Assembly (NCBI RefSeq): GCF_013386115.1
Contig: NZ_JACAOR010000007.1
Location: 24,702 to 88,701, forward strand
Reading direction: 5' to 3'
DNA from: Pseudomonas gingeri
GTDB taxonomy: Bacteria; Pseudomonadota; Gammaproteobacteria; Pseudomonadales; Pseudomonadaceae
DNA length: 64,000 nucleotides
Shown: positions 54,618-63,277 of the stretch, piece after piece
Layout: every line of letters starts with the position of its first letter
How positions within the stretch are numbered: the first letter of the stretch is position 1
Notes under the pieces: generated by a model
What the model was told of the DNA's origin: nothing
Databases searched by the model: none
The model's input: only the letters and a program-made list of their open reading frames with translations
Made by a program: the position numbers and the translations under genes

Positions 54618-56225
54618 ATGGCAATCCTGCACACGCAACTCAACCCGCGCTCGGCGGAGTTCGCCGACAACCGCGCGGCGATGCTCGAACAGGTGGTGGC
54701 CCTGCGCTCACTGCTGGCCCAGGTGCAACAGGGCGGCGGACCGAAGGCCCAGGAACGGCACACCTCGCGAGGCAAGCTGCTGCCACGCGAACGCATCAAC
54801 CGCCTGCTCGATCCCGGTTCGCCGTTCCTGGAAATCAGCCAGCTGGCGGCGTATGAGGTGTATGGCGAAGAGGTGCCGGCGGCCGGGGTGATCGCCGGGA
54901 TCGGTCGCGTCGAAGGTGTCGAATGCATGATCGTCGCCAACGATGCGACGGTCAAAGGCGGCTCCTATTACCCGCTGACCGTGAAAAAACACCTGCGGGC
55001 ACAGACCATCGCCCAGCAGAACCGCCTGCCGTGCATCTACCTGGTGGACTCCGGCGGCGCCAACCTGCCGCGCCAGGATGAAGTGTTCCCGGACCGCGAG
55101 CACTTCGGGCGGATCTTCTTCAACCAGGCCAACATGAGCGCCATGGGCATCCCGCAGATCGCCGTGGTCATGGGCTCCTGCACCGCCGGCGGCGCCTATG
55201 TACCGGCCATGGCCGACGAAGCGATCATGGTCCGCCAGCAGGCGACCATCTTCCTCGCCGGCCCGCCGCTGGTGAAGGCCGCCACCGGTGAAGTGGTGAG
55301 CGCCGAGGACCTGGGTGGTGCCGATGTGCACTGCAGGATCTCCGGCGTGGCCGACCATTATGCCGACAGCGACGAACACGCCCTGGCCCTGGCCCGGCGC
55401 AGTGTCGCCAACCTCAACTGGCGCAAGCTCGGCGAGTTGCGGCAACGCGCGCCGATTGCCCCGCTGCATGGCGCCGACGAGCTGTACGGCGTGATCCCGG
55501 CCGATGCCAAGCAACCCTTCGACGTGCGTGAAGTGATCGCCCGGCTGGTGGACGGTTCGCTGTTCGATGAATTCAAGGCGCTGTTCGGCACCACCCTGGT
55601 CTGCGGTTTCGCCCACCTGCACGGTTATCCCGTGGCGATCCTGGCGAACAACGGCATCCTCTTCGCCGAGGCCGCGCAGAAAGGCGCGCACTTCATCGAA
55701 CTGGCCTGCCAGCGCGGTATCCCGCTGCTGTTCCTGCAGAACATCACGGGTTTCATGGTCGGCCAGAAATACGAGGCCGGCGGTATCGCCAAGCATGGCG
55801 CCAAGCTGGTCACCGCCGTGGCCTGTGCGCGGGTGCCGAAGTTCACCGTGATCATCGGCGGCAGCTTCGGTGCCGGCAACTATGGCATGTGCGGGCGAGC
55901 CTACGACCCGCGCTTCCTGTGGATGTGGCCCAACGCGCGGATCGGCGTGATGGGCGCCGAGCAGGCGGCGGGCGTGCTGGTGCAGGTCAAGCGCGAACAG
56001 AGCGAGCGCACCGGCCAGGGCTTTTCGGCCGAGCAGGAGGCCGAGATCAAGCAACCGATCCTCGACCAGTACGAGCACCAGGGTCATCCGTACTACTCCA
56101 GCGCACGACTGTGGGACGACGGCGTGATCGATCCGGCGCAGACCCGCGAGATCCTCGGTCTGGCGCTCTCGGCCTCGCTCAACGCACCGATCGAACCGAG
56201 CCGCTTCGGCGTGTTCCGGATGTGA
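54618..56225 (+). CDS. liuB: Methylcrotonoyl-CoA carboxylase, carboxyltransferase (beta) subunit
   Basis: Predicted 535 aa subunit that transfers CO2 from carboxybiotin to 3-methylcrotonyl-CoA. It has the N- and C-terminal carboxyltransferase halves of the crotonase fold: [40 protein letters not shown], and [20 protein letters not shown] then [20 protein letters not shown]. It works with LiuD, two genes downstream. RBS GAGGGG precedes the ATG at 54618. A REP hairpin separates it from liuC. Confidence 0.95.
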   Translation: MAILHTQLNPRSAEFADNRAAMLEQVVALRSLLAQVQQGGGPKAQERHTSRGKLLPRERINRLLDPGSPFLEISQLAAYEVYGEEVPAAGVIAGIGRVEGVECMIVANDATVKGGSYYPLTVKKHLRAQTIAQQNRLPCIYLVDSGGANLPRQDEVFPDREHFGRIFFNQANMSAMGIPQIAVVMGSCTAGGAYVPAMADEAIMVRQQATIFLAGPPLVKAATGEVVSAEDLGGADVHCRISGVADHYADSDEHALALARRSVANLNWRKLGELRQRAPIAPLHGADELYGVIPADAKQPFDVREVIARLVDGSLFDEFKALFGTTLVCGFAHLHGYPVAILANNGILFAEAAQKGAHFIELACQRGIPLLFLQNITGFMVGQKYEAGGIAKHGAKLVTAVACARVPKFTVIIGGSFGAGNYGMCGRAYDPRFLWMWPNARIGVMGAEQAAGVLVQVKREQSERTGQGFSAEQEAEIKQPILDQYEHQGHPYYSSARLWDDGVIDPAQTREILGLALSASLNAPIEPSRFGVFRM

Positions 56226-56234
56226 TCCCCCTGA

Positions 56235-56264
56235 CTGTGGGAGCGGGCTTGCCCGCTCCCACAG
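56235..56264. repeat. REP hairpin inside the liu operon
   Basis: Perfect 14-bp inverted repeat (CTGTGGGAGCGGGC, loop TT, then its complement), 9 bp after the liuB stop and about 90 bp before liuC. There is no T-run, so it is more likely an mRNA-stability or attenuation element than a terminator. Confidence 0.8.
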
Positions 56265-56352
56265 GGTTGGCATCGCCTGCACACATGGAATCTCCCGCCG
56301 GTCTGACTCCGGTCGACAAGGCAACAGACACCGCTGCACAGGACCCGACACC

Positions 56353-57168
56353 ATGACCGATTTCAACACCCTGGAACTGCAGACCGACCCACGTGGCTTC
56401 GCCACCTTGTGGCTCAGTCGCGAGGACAAGAACAACGCCTTCAACGCCGAGATGATCCGCGAGCTGATCCTCGCGCTGGACAAGGTCCAGGCCAACCCGG
56501 CCCTGCGCTTCCTCGTGCTGCGGGCCCGCGGCCGGCACTTCAGCGCCGGTGCCGACCTGGCCTGGATGCAGCAGTCGGCCGAACTGGACTACCACACCAA
56601 CCTCGATGACGCCCGCGAACTGGCCGAACTGATGTACAACCTGGCCCGTCTGAAGGTCCCGACCCTGGCCGTGGTGCAGGGCGCGGCCTATGGCGGAGCC
56701 CTCGGCCTGATCGGCTGTTGCGACATGGCCATCGGTGCCGACGATGCGCAGTTCTGCCTTTCGGAAGTGCGCATCGGCCTGGCCCCGGCGGTGATCAGCC
56801 CGTTCGTGGTCCAGGCCATCGGCGAACGCGCCGCCCGCCGCTACGCCCTGACCGCCGAGCGTTTCAGCGGCGTGCGCGCCCGTGAGCTGGGGCTGCTGGC
56901 CGAAAGCTACCCGGCGACCGAGCTGGATCGCCAGGTCGAGGCCTGGATCGACAACCTGCTGCTCAACAGTCCCCAGGCGATGCGGGTGAGCAAGGAACTG
57001 CTGCGCGAAGTCGGCAGCGGTGTCCTCACCCCCTCCCTGCGGCGTTACTGCGAAAACGCCATTGCCCGTATCCGGGTCAGCCCCGAAGGCCAGGAGGGCC
57101 TGCGCGCCTTCCTGCAAAAACGCCCGCCGGGCTGGCAAGCCGAACCGACTGCCAAGGAGCCCCGTTGA
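56353..57168 (+). CDS. liuC: Methylglutaconyl-CoA hydratase
   Basis: Predicted 271 aa crotonase-fold enzyme hydrating 3-methylglutaconyl-CoA to HMG-CoA. The oxyanion-hole motifs are LVLRARGRHFSAGADLAWMQ and VVQGAAYGGALGLIGCCDMA, and EVRIGLAPAVISPFVV is typical of the family. RBS AGGA precedes the ATG. The stop overlaps the liuD start (TGATG), so the two are coupled. Confidence 0.93.
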   Translation: MTDFNTLELQTDPRGFATLWLSREDKNNAFNAEMIRELILALDKVQANPALRFLVLRARGRHFSAGADLAWMQQSAELDYHTNLDDARELAELMYNLARLKVPTLAVVQGAAYGGALGLIGCCDMAIGADDAQFCLSEVRIGLAPAVISPFVVQAIGERAARRYALTAERFSGVRARELGLLAESYPATELDRQVEAWIDNLLLNSPQAMRVSKELLREVGSGVLTPSLRRYCENAIARIRVSPEGQEGLRAFLQKRPPGWQAEPTAKEPR

Positions 57169-59120
57169 TGAGCGCCCCCGTGATCACTTCCATCCTGGTC
57201 GCCAACCGTGGCGAAATCGCCTGCCGGGTGATGCGCACCGCCAAGGCCATGGGCCTGACCACCGTCGCCGTGCACAGTGCCATCGACCGGGATGCCCGCC
57301 ACAGCCGTGAAGCCGACATCCGCGTCGACCTGGGCGGCAGCAAGGCCGCCGACAGCTATCTGCAGATCGACAAACTGATCGCCGCCGCCCAGGCCAGCGG
57401 TGCCCAGGCCATTCATCCCGGCTACGGTTTCCTCTCGGAAAACGCCGCGTTTGCCCGGGCCATCGAGGCCGCCGGACTGGTCTTCCTCGGCCCGCCCGCC
57501 GCCGCCATCGACGCCATGGGCAGCAAGTCCGCGGCCAAGGCGCTGATGACCACCGCCGGCGTGCCGCTGGTGCCCGGTTATCACGGCGAGGCCCAGGACC
57601 TGGACACCTTCCGCAGCGCCGCCGAACTGATCGGCTACCCGGTGCTGCTCAAGGCCACCGCCGGCGGTGGCGGCAAGGGCATGAAGGTGGTCGAGGACGT
57701 CAGCCAACTGGCCGAAGCCCTGGCCTCGGCGCAGCGCGAAGCCCAGTCGTCGTTCGGCGATTCGCGGATGCTGGTGGAAAAGTACCTGCTCAAGCCCCGT
57801 CATGTGGAAATCCAGGTGTTCGCCGACCAGCACGGCAACTGTCTGTACCTCAACGAACGCGACTGTTCGATCCAGCGCCGCCACCAGAAAGTCGTCGAGG
57901 AAGCGCCGGCACCCGGCCTGAGCCCGGAGTTGCGCCAGGCCATGGGCGAGGCGGCGGTACGCGCGGCCCAGGCCATCGGTTATGTCGGTGCTGGCACCGT
58001 CGAGTTCCTGCTGGATTCGCGCGGCGATTTTTTCTTCATGGAGATGAACACCCGCCTGCAGGTCGAGCATCCGGTCACGGAAGCCATCACCGGCCTCGAC
58101 CTGGTGGCCTGGCAGATTCGCGTTGCCAGCGGCGAAGCCCTGCCGATCAGCCAGAAGCAGGTGCCGCTGCTGGGCCACGCCATCGAAGTGCGCCTGTACG
58201 CCGAGGATCCGGGCAACGACTTCCTCCCCGCCACCGGGCGTCTCGAGGTCTACCGTGAATCGGCCGCCGGACCGGGACGCCGGGTCGACAGCGGCGTGGC
58301 CGAAGGCGACAGTGTGTCGCCCTTCTACGACCCGATGCTCGGCAAGCTGATCGCCTGGGGCGAAACCCGTGAACAGGCGCGCTTGCGCCTGCTGGCGATG
58401 CTCGACGAATTCGCCGTTGGCGGGCTGAAGACCAACCTTGGTTTCCTCCGGCGGATCATCGGCCACCCGGCCTTTGCCGCGGCGGAACTGGATACCGGCT
58501 TTATCCCGCGTTATCAGGAACAACTGCTGCCGGCTGCCGGCGAACTCTGCGACGAGTTCTGGCAGGTGGCGGCCCGGGCCTGGTCCTGCGGCCTGGCGGC
58601 GACGCCACGCGCCGATGATCCCGGCTCGCCCTGGGCCAGTGGCAACGGCTTTCGCGGCGGGCTGCCGGCCGAAACCGCCCTGCACCTGAGTTGCAGGGGC
58701 GAAGACCGCGCCCTGACCCTGGTTCCGGACCAGGGTGTGGGAGTCGAGTGGCACGGCGAATCCCTGTCCATCGAACGCCAGGGTATTCGCCGCCGCTATC
58801 GGGCCATCCGCCAGGGCGATAACCTCTATCTGCAATGGCAAGGCGAGCTGCTGGCGATCAGCGCCTTCGACCCGATTGCCGCGGTCGAGGCCAGCCACGG
58901 CCATCAGGGGGGCCTGACGGCACCGATGAACGGCAATATCGTCCGGGTACTGGTGCAGGTCGGCCAGAGCGTCGAGGCCGGGACCCAACTGGTGGTGCTC
59001 GAAGCCATGAAGATGGAGCACAGCATTCGCGCGCCCCAGGCCGGCGTGGTCAAGGCGTTGTATTGCCAGGAAGGCGAGATGGTCAGCGAGGGCAGTGCGT
59101 TGGTGGAACTGCAGGAGTAA
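57168..59120 (+). CDS. liuD: Methylcrotonoyl-CoA carboxylase, biotin-carrying (alpha) subunit
   Basis: Predicted 650 aa subunit. Residues 1-450 form the biotin carboxylase: ILVANRGEIACRVMRTAKAM, the ATP-grasp Gly-rich loop KATAGGGGKGMKVV, and FFMEMNTRLQVEHPVTEAIT. The C-terminus carries the biotin carrier domain with the biotinylated Lys615 in LEAMKMEHSIRAP. It charges biotin with bicarbonate and ATP and passes CO2 to LiuB. The ATG at 57168 with AAGGAG upstream is preferred to a TTG one codon earlier. Last gene of liuABCD. Confidence 0.95.
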   Translation: MSAPVITSILVANRGEIACRVMRTAKAMGLTTVAVHSAIDRDARHSREADIRVDLGGSKAADSYLQIDKLIAAAQASGAQAIHPGYGFLSENAAFARAIEAAGLVFLGPPAAAIDAMGSKSAAKALMTTAGVPLVPGYHGEAQDLDTFRSAAELIGYPVLLKATAGGGGKGMKVVEDVSQLAEALASAQREAQSSFGDSRMLVEKYLLKPRHVEIQVFADQHGNCLYLNERDCSIQRRHQKVVEEAPAPGLSPELRQAMGEAAVRAAQAIGYVGAGTVEFLLDSRGDFFFMEMNTRLQVEHPVTEAITGLDLVAWQIRVASGEALPISQKQVPLLGHAIEVRLYAEDPGNDFLPATGRLEVYRESAAGPGRRVDSGVAEGDSVSPFYDPMLGKLIAWGETREQARLRLLAMLDEFAVGGLKTNLGFLRRIIGHPAFAAAELDTGFIPRYQEQLLPAAGELCDEFWQVAARAWSCGLAATPRADDPGSPWASGNGFRGGLPAETALHLSCRGEDRALTLVPDQGVGVEWHGESLSIERQGIRRRYRAIRQGDNLYLQWQGELLAISAFDPIAAVEASHGHQGGLTAPMNGNIVRVLVQVGQSVEAGTQLVVLEAMKMEHSIRAPQAGVVKALYCQEGEMVSEGSALVELQE

Positions 59121-59133
59121 CCGGCACCGCGAC

Positions 59134-59328
59134 ATGCAGGAGCCGGCTTGCCGGCGATGGCGTCCTTATCGGCACTGCAAGGCTTGCTGGCCCCATCGCT
59201 GGCAAGCCAGCTCCTACAGGGTTCCAGTCTGGACCATAGTCCATGGCGAGCCCCCATCCTGTGGGAGCGGGCTTGCCCGCGAAAGCGGCGGCGCGGCTGG
59301 CATCGTCATCGCTGGCAAGCCAGCTCCA
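59134..59328. repeat. Cluster of REP elements after liuD
   Basis: At least four REP units in two inverted pairs: GCCGGCTTGCCGGCGATGG with CCATCGCTGGCAAGCCAGC (59134-59220), then GCGGGCTTGCCCGCGAAAGC with CATCGCTGGCAAGCCAGC (59259-59328). They fill the gap between the convergent liuD and repressor genes. Confidence 0.8.
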
Positions 59329-59339
59329 ATCGGTCACCT

Positions 59340-59996
59340 TTAGAACTTGGTGGTGGCCTGTACGACCACACCGATAATGCTGTAGTCCTCGGTAAACAAA
59401 ATCTTCGGATAAGTCGGGTTCAGCGGTTTCAGGTAGCGCTGGCCGCCCTCTTCCACCCACTGCCGGAAAAACGCCTCCTCACTGTCCCGCAGGCGGGCAA
59501 TCACCAGCTTGCCGGGTTCGGCGTCGAGGTCGGGGTCCACCAGGATCAGCATGCCCTCGGGGACGCTGGTGCCCACCGGCGCGGTCATCGCATCCCCCGC
59601 CACCTTCAGCCAGAACGCCGCTCCCGAGGCGTAATGATCGGTCACCTCATAGTGCGTCTTGCGGTAATCCCCCACATCCGTCTCCCGCGCCGGCACCACT
59701 GAATGCCAGTCGCTGACCGGGTAGCGGAACGCCGAGGTGATGTCATAGGCCTGCCCGTCCCGCTCCGACGGGTCCTGCGCCGCCACCGAACGGTCACGGA
59801 TCACCAGCACGACCTCCAGATGCCCGAGTCCCAGGGCCTGGAGCACCTTGTTCATGCTTTCGAGATCCGGCTGGCGCCGTTTGTTCAGCCAATGACCGAC
59901 ACCGCCCTGGGATACCCCAACGCGTTCTCCGAGTTTCTCTTGCGTGAGGTCTAGCTCGCGCAGCTTGGCTCTCACCAAGGCAATCCATTTATCCAT
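59340..59996 (-). CDS. cI/PrtR-like XRE-S24 repressor without the Ser-Lys dyad
   Basis: Predicted 218 aa repressor. The N-terminal HTH spans residues 5-60 (LTQEKLGERVGVSQGGVGHW). A C-terminal S24 (LexA/cI) dimerisation-peptidase fold follows (TAPVGTSVPEGMLILVDPDL, then RYLKPLNPTYPKILF). In lambda cI the catalytic Ser149 lies in GNSM and Lys192 in FTFKK. Here the aligned positions are Ala136 (GDAM) and Arg178 (AFFRQ), both read directly from the codons. Self-cleavage is therefore not expected, and RecA-linked induction is unlikely. The ATG at 59996 is preferred. Three operator-like palindromes lie just upstream. It is divergent from the DUF6124-like gene. Confidence 0.85.
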   Translation of the reverse strand: MDKWIALVRAKLRELDLTQEKLGERVGVSQGGVGHWLNKRRQPDLESMNKVLQALGLGHLEVVLVIRDRSVAAQDPSERDGQAYDITSAFRYPVSDWHSVVPARETDVGDYRKTHYEVTDHYASGAAFWLKVAGDAMTAPVGTSVPEGMLILVDPDLDAEPGKLVIARLRDSEEAFFRQWVEEGGQRYLKPLNPTYPKILFTEDYSIIGVVVQATTKF

Positions 59997-60005
59997 GGGC
60001 GGAAC

Positions 60006-60079
60006 AATACGGGCTGTATTCCGCCGTTCAATACACAAACTGTATTATATGTGACAAACATAAAAATACGGTTAGTACT
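60006..60079. promoter_or_regulatory. Three operator-like palindromes between repressor and divergent gene
   Basis: AATAC-GGGCT-GTATT (60006-60020), AATACA-CAAAC-TGTATT (60030-60046) and AATAC-GGTTA-GTACT (60065-60079, one mismatch). All have a 5-base centre and are spaced 25 and 34 bp centre to centre. The layout is that of a phage-like operator region. Likely bound by the divergent repressor. Confidence 0.65.
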
Positions 60080-60125
60080 AGGCTTGTAACGCTGATGCGA
60101 CTTCTTCCTCAAAGGCAGGTTTTCC

Positions 60126-60494
60126 ATGACTTCCACACCCAAGCACATGACCGATTTCCACACCATGTCCCCCTGTAATTCGCTCAAGGGGAGGCACGCG
60201 GCCCAACGCGCGCTCGACTATTATTTGAAACCAAGCGTTTCCGGCCCCCTCTCCGACGAGGGTGCCTGCCGACCTGACGAAGACAAGCTGTTCGCCGTGC
60301 GCGAGAACCTCAGCGTCGAGGAGGCCATGGTCCATGCCTCGGACCTGCTGCGTTGCGCGGCCGCCACGGCCTATGAGGCCGCCGATGCCCTGCAGGGCTC
60401 ATCCCGCGACCTGGCCTTTTCCGTGGTGTACATGGTCGACATGGCCAAGGCCATGGTCGACCGGGCCCTGAGCGCGGAATGCCCGGGAATGTGA
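60126..60494 (+). CDS. DUF6124-like Pseudomonas protein
   Basis: Predicted 122 aa protein resembling a small Pseudomonas-specific family (DUF6124/DUF3077 type) of unknown function. The conserved-looking core is RHAAQRALDYYL, then ENLSVEEAMVHASDLLRCAA and AYEAADALQGSSRDLAFSVV, all helical. No signal peptide or membrane helix. AGG precedes the ATG at 60126. It is divergent from the S24-like repressor and downstream of its operators, so probably controlled by it. Confidence 0.7.
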   Translation: MTSTPKHMTDFHTMSPCNSLKGRHAAQRALDYYLKPSVSGPLSDEGACRPDEDKLFAVRENLSVEEAMVHASDLLRCAAATAYEAADALQGSSRDLAFSVVYMVDMAKAMVDRALSAECPGM

Positions 60495-60595
60495 AGGGCG
60501 CGCGAACGCACCGCCGGTGCAGGGCAGCCAGCGAAACAGAGTGGAGTCTGGAGAGAGGAGTGGAAAAATAATTTCCAGGAGAGACAGGAAAACAT

Positions 60596-60627
60596 TTGAC
60601 TTGCAAATGATAATGATTATTATTGCA
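60596..60627 (+). promoter_or_regulatory. Fur-controlled promoter of prrF
   Basis: -35 TTGACT (60596-60601) and -10 TATTAT (60618-60623), spacer 16. A near-consensus Fur box (AATGATAATGATTATTATT, 60606-60624) covers the promoter, so transcription should occur only under iron limitation. Confidence 0.88.
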
Positions 60628-60629
60628 AG

Positions 60630-60742
60630 CAGCTGGTCGCGAGATCAGTCGATAACCCGGAGACCTTAGGTCGGACTCTGGATTATCTCCTCATCAGGCT
60701 AATCACGGTTTTTGACCCGGCTTTTTGCCGGGTCTTTTTTTT
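60630..60742 (+). ncRNA. prrF: PrrF iron-responsive small RNA
   Basis: About 112-nt small RNA. It starts with the CTGGTCGCGAGATCAG stem-loop, holds the core CTCCTCATCAGGCTAATCAC that pairs with mRNAs of iron-using enzymes in other pseudomonads, and ends in a strong terminator. A Fur box overlaps its promoter. It represses non-essential iron proteins when iron is scarce. The 5' end is inferred from the -10 position. Confidence 0.92.
60714..60742 (+). terminator. Intrinsic terminator of prrF
   Basis: 8-bp stem GACCCGGC / GCCGGGTC with loop TTTTT, followed by eight T residues. Confidence 0.93.
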
Positions 60743-61040
60743 GCACCCGTTTTACGGGCTTTGCTTCAGGCTAATGAAGACTTTGGCGCTGCCATCTCGA
60801 TGGGGCAGTCGCGATGGCGCGGATGATAGCAAAGGAACATCGACGAGCGAAAGTCCGTCATCCCGGGTAGGAGAACGGAAAAACCATGGAAGTACTTGAG
60901 AATCAATATCACAAACACTAAGCTGGCGCGGCGTCATGGACGACGCCCCCTTCCCCGCTCCAGGCTTTCTGCGGCTCGGCCAACGACCGCCCGCCGTGTA
61001 CAGTAGCAACCACAAGACATCATATTCAGGTACACAGACT

Positions 61041-62192
61041 ATGACCGTGGTTCTGCCCTCACTCAAAATCAGCAGCGACTTCGACAGCGGCAATATCCAG
61101 GTACTGGATGCCAGCAACCCGCAGCACCTGCTGCTGGCCATCGAGCCAGACACCCGCAGCCACCATTTCCAGTGGTTCCATTTCAAGGTCGAAGGCCTGC
61201 AACCGGGACAGACCTATACCTTCGAACTGAGCAATGCCAGCCAGTCCTCGTACAACAAGGCCTGGACCGGCTATCGCGCCGCCGCGTCCCACGATCACCA
61301 CGACTGGTTCCGCACCGACACGCGCTTCGACGGTGAAAGCTTGCATATCCAGTTCCAGGCCGAACAGCCCCAGGCCTGGTTCGCCTATTTCGAACCCTAC
61401 AGCCGCGAACGGCACGACTGGCTGATCGAACAGGCCCTGAGCCATGCCGGTACCGAACTGCTGGCCACCGGCAAAAGCGCCGAGGGCCGGGATATCCCGC
61501 TGCTGCGCAAGGGCGACGGCGCGCCGGGTAAACGCAAGGTCTGGATCATCGCCCAGCAGCATCCGGGCGAACATATGGCCGAGTGGTTCATGGAGGGGGT
61601 GATCGAGCGCCTACAGGAACAGCACGATCCGCAACTGCAAGCCCTGCTGGCCGCTGCCGACCTGTACCTGGTGCCCAACATGAACCCCGACGGGGCGTTC
61701 CATGGACACCTGCGCACCAACGCCATGGGCCAGGACCTCAACCGTGCCTGGCAGAGCGCCAGTGCGGAGATCAGTCCGGAAGTGTTCTTTGTCCAGCAAC
61801 AGATGGCCCAGTACGGCGTCGACCTGTTCCTCGATATCCATGGCGATGAGGAAATCCCCTATGTGTTCACCGCCGGCGGCGAAGGCAACCCGGGCTACAC
61901 CCCGCGTATCGCCGACCTCGAACACCATTTCCGCAGCCACCTCAGTGCGCTTACCCGGGACTTCCAGACCACCCACGGCTACACCCGCGACCTGCCCGGC
62001 GCAGCCAATATGACCCTGGCCTGCAACAGCGTCGGCCAGCAGTACGACTGCCTGTCGCTGACCCTGGAAATGCCGTTCAAGGACAACGATGACGCACCGG
62101 ATGCGCGCACCGGCTGGTCCGGCAAACGCTCCGCGCAACTGGGCAAGGACGTGCTGAGCAGCATTGCCGATATCGTCGGCCGCCTGCGCTGA
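61041..62192 (+). CDS. M14-family zinc carboxypeptidase
   Basis: Predicted 383 aa metallopeptidase of the cytosolic carboxypeptidase-like M14 branch. It has an N-terminal beta-sandwich (about 1-120) and a catalytic domain with zinc ligands His174 and Glu177 (QQHPGEHMAEW) and His267 (DIHGDE). The catalytic Glu343 lies in LTLEMPFK, and the substrate-binding pair in GQDLNRAW. No signal peptide, so cytosolic. Eukaryotic relatives remove glutamate side chains from proteins; the bacterial substrate is unknown. The ATG at 61041 is preferred to upstream starts, which lack family similarity. Confidence 0.87.
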   Translation: MTVVLPSLKISSDFDSGNIQVLDASNPQHLLLAIEPDTRSHHFQWFHFKVEGLQPGQTYTFELSNASQSSYNKAWTGYRAAASHDHHDWFRTDTRFDGESLHIQFQAEQPQAWFAYFEPYSRERHDWLIEQALSHAGTELLATGKSAEGRDIPLLRKGDGAPGKRKVWIIAQQHPGEHMAEWFMEGVIERLQEQHDPQLQALLAAADLYLVPNMNPDGAFHGHLRTNAMGQDLNRAWQSASAEISPEVFFVQQQMAQYGVDLFLDIHGDEEIPYVFTAGGEGNPGYTPRIADLEHHFRSHLSALTRDFQTTHGYTRDLPGAANMTLACNSVGQQYDCLSLTLEMPFKDNDDAPDARTGWSGKRSAQLGKDVLSSIADIVGRLR

Positions 62193-62198
62193 CCTCGT

Positions 62199-63119
62199 CT
62201 AGCGGACCGTACAGATGGGCGGCGTCTCGACCTGCGCCACCAGCCGTGCGATCAACCAGGACGCCGCCGGCCCCGGTGGCGTATCGGTGCGGTAGATCGC
62301 ATCGAGGCCGTAGGGCCCGCCGCGCATATCCGGCAGGTCCAGGCGCACCAGACGCCCGCTGGCCAGATCCTCGGCGACCATCGGCGCGGGCATGTTGCCC
62401 CAGCCCACGCCCTCGCGCAGCAGCATCAGCTTCGACCCCAGGTCCGCCAGACGCCAGGTGCGGGTGCCGAGCACGCCGAACTCCTGGTTGCGGGTCAACG
62501 TCGAGCGGTCCGACAGTACCAGTTGCACGTGCTCGCGCCCGGCGCCGGGCAGGTTCAGGCCCTGGGCCAGCGGGTGATCGGGGGACGCCACTGAAATCAG
62601 CTCGACGCTACCCACCCCGACCCGTTCCAGCCCGGCCATGCCGCGACTGAAGAAACCACTGACACCGACACTCGCCCGCCCCTCCAGCACCAGTTGCGCC
62701 ACCGCGCCCAGGGCTTCCACATGCAGATGCAGGAGTACCGTGGGAAACTCCGCGCGAAACCCCTTGAGCACATCCACCAGGCGCGCCGCCGGCAACATCA
62801 CATCGACCACCAGATGGATTTCGCCCTCCAATCCCTGCAACAAGCCCTTGACCTTGGCCCGCAGGCCATCGATGCCGTTGTAGATGGTCCGGGCTTCGGC
62901 CAGCACCGTACGGCCGGCGTCGGTCAGTTGCGGCTTGCGGGTGGTGGTGCGATCGAACAGTTGCACCCCCAGTTGCAGCTCCAGGTTGGCGATGGTGTAG
63001 CTGATCACCGACGTGGCACGACTGAGCTTGCGCGCGGCACCGGCGAAGCTGCCGGTTTCGACGACCGTCAGCAGCACCCGTAGCTGGTCGAGGGTGGGGG
63101 TTCCGGGATTGGTGCTCAT
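62199..63119 (-). CDS. LysR-family regulator divergent from doxX-like gene
   Basis: Predicted 306 aa LysR regulator. The HTH region is residues 10-70 (LDQLRVLLTVVETGSFAGAA, then RATSVISYTIANLELQLGVQ), followed by an effector domain (EGEIHLVVDVMLPAARLVDV). The gene ends 7 bp from the convergent carboxypeptidase gene. The divergent DoxX-family gene is its likely target, with two palindromes between them. Confidence 0.87.
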   Translation of the reverse strand: MSTNPGTPTLDQLRVLLTVVETGSFAGAARKLSRATSVISYTIANLELQLGVQLFDRTTTRKPQLTDAGRTVLAEARTIYNGIDGLRAKVKGLLQGLEGEIHLVVDVMLPAARLVDVLKGFRAEFPTVLLHLHVEALGAVAQLVLEGRASVGVSGFFSRGMAGLERVGVGSVELISVASPDHPLAQGLNLPGAGREHVQLVLSDRSTLTRNQEFGVLGTRTWRLADLGSKLMLLREGVGWGNMPAPMVAEDLASGRLVRLDLPDMRGGPYGLDAIYRTDTPPGPAASWLIARLVAQVETPPICTVR

Positions 63120-63155
63120 GACAAGGTCTCGGTGGGCGGAAGGACGAGAGCAATG

Positions 63156-63192
63156 TTCGATAAAATCGAATCTGATACTCGAAATTATTCGA
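63156..63192. promoter_or_regulatory. Candidate LysR operator pair upstream of doxX-like gene
   Basis: TTCGAT-AAA-ATCGAA (63156-63170, perfect arms) and TCGAA-ATTA-TTCGA (63179-63192, perfect arms) share the TTCGA half-site. They lie between the divergent genes, nearer the LysR start. Confidence 0.5.
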
Positions 63193-63277
63193 CTATTGCG
63201 TACGTTACGCCAATGGCAGACTGCTCACCAGTCCGACGCGCCATAGGGGTCGCGCCGCTTTTTATCAGGTACTTCTC

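Noticed and set aside
56235..56264. Hairpin after liuB as an operon terminator
   Set aside because: No T-run follows, and liuC and liuD are required in the same pathway; treated as a REP element.
60752..61186. Minus-strand frame between prrF and the carboxypeptidase gene
   Set aside because: It overlaps the start of the carboxypeptidase gene antisense and encodes no recognisable protein.
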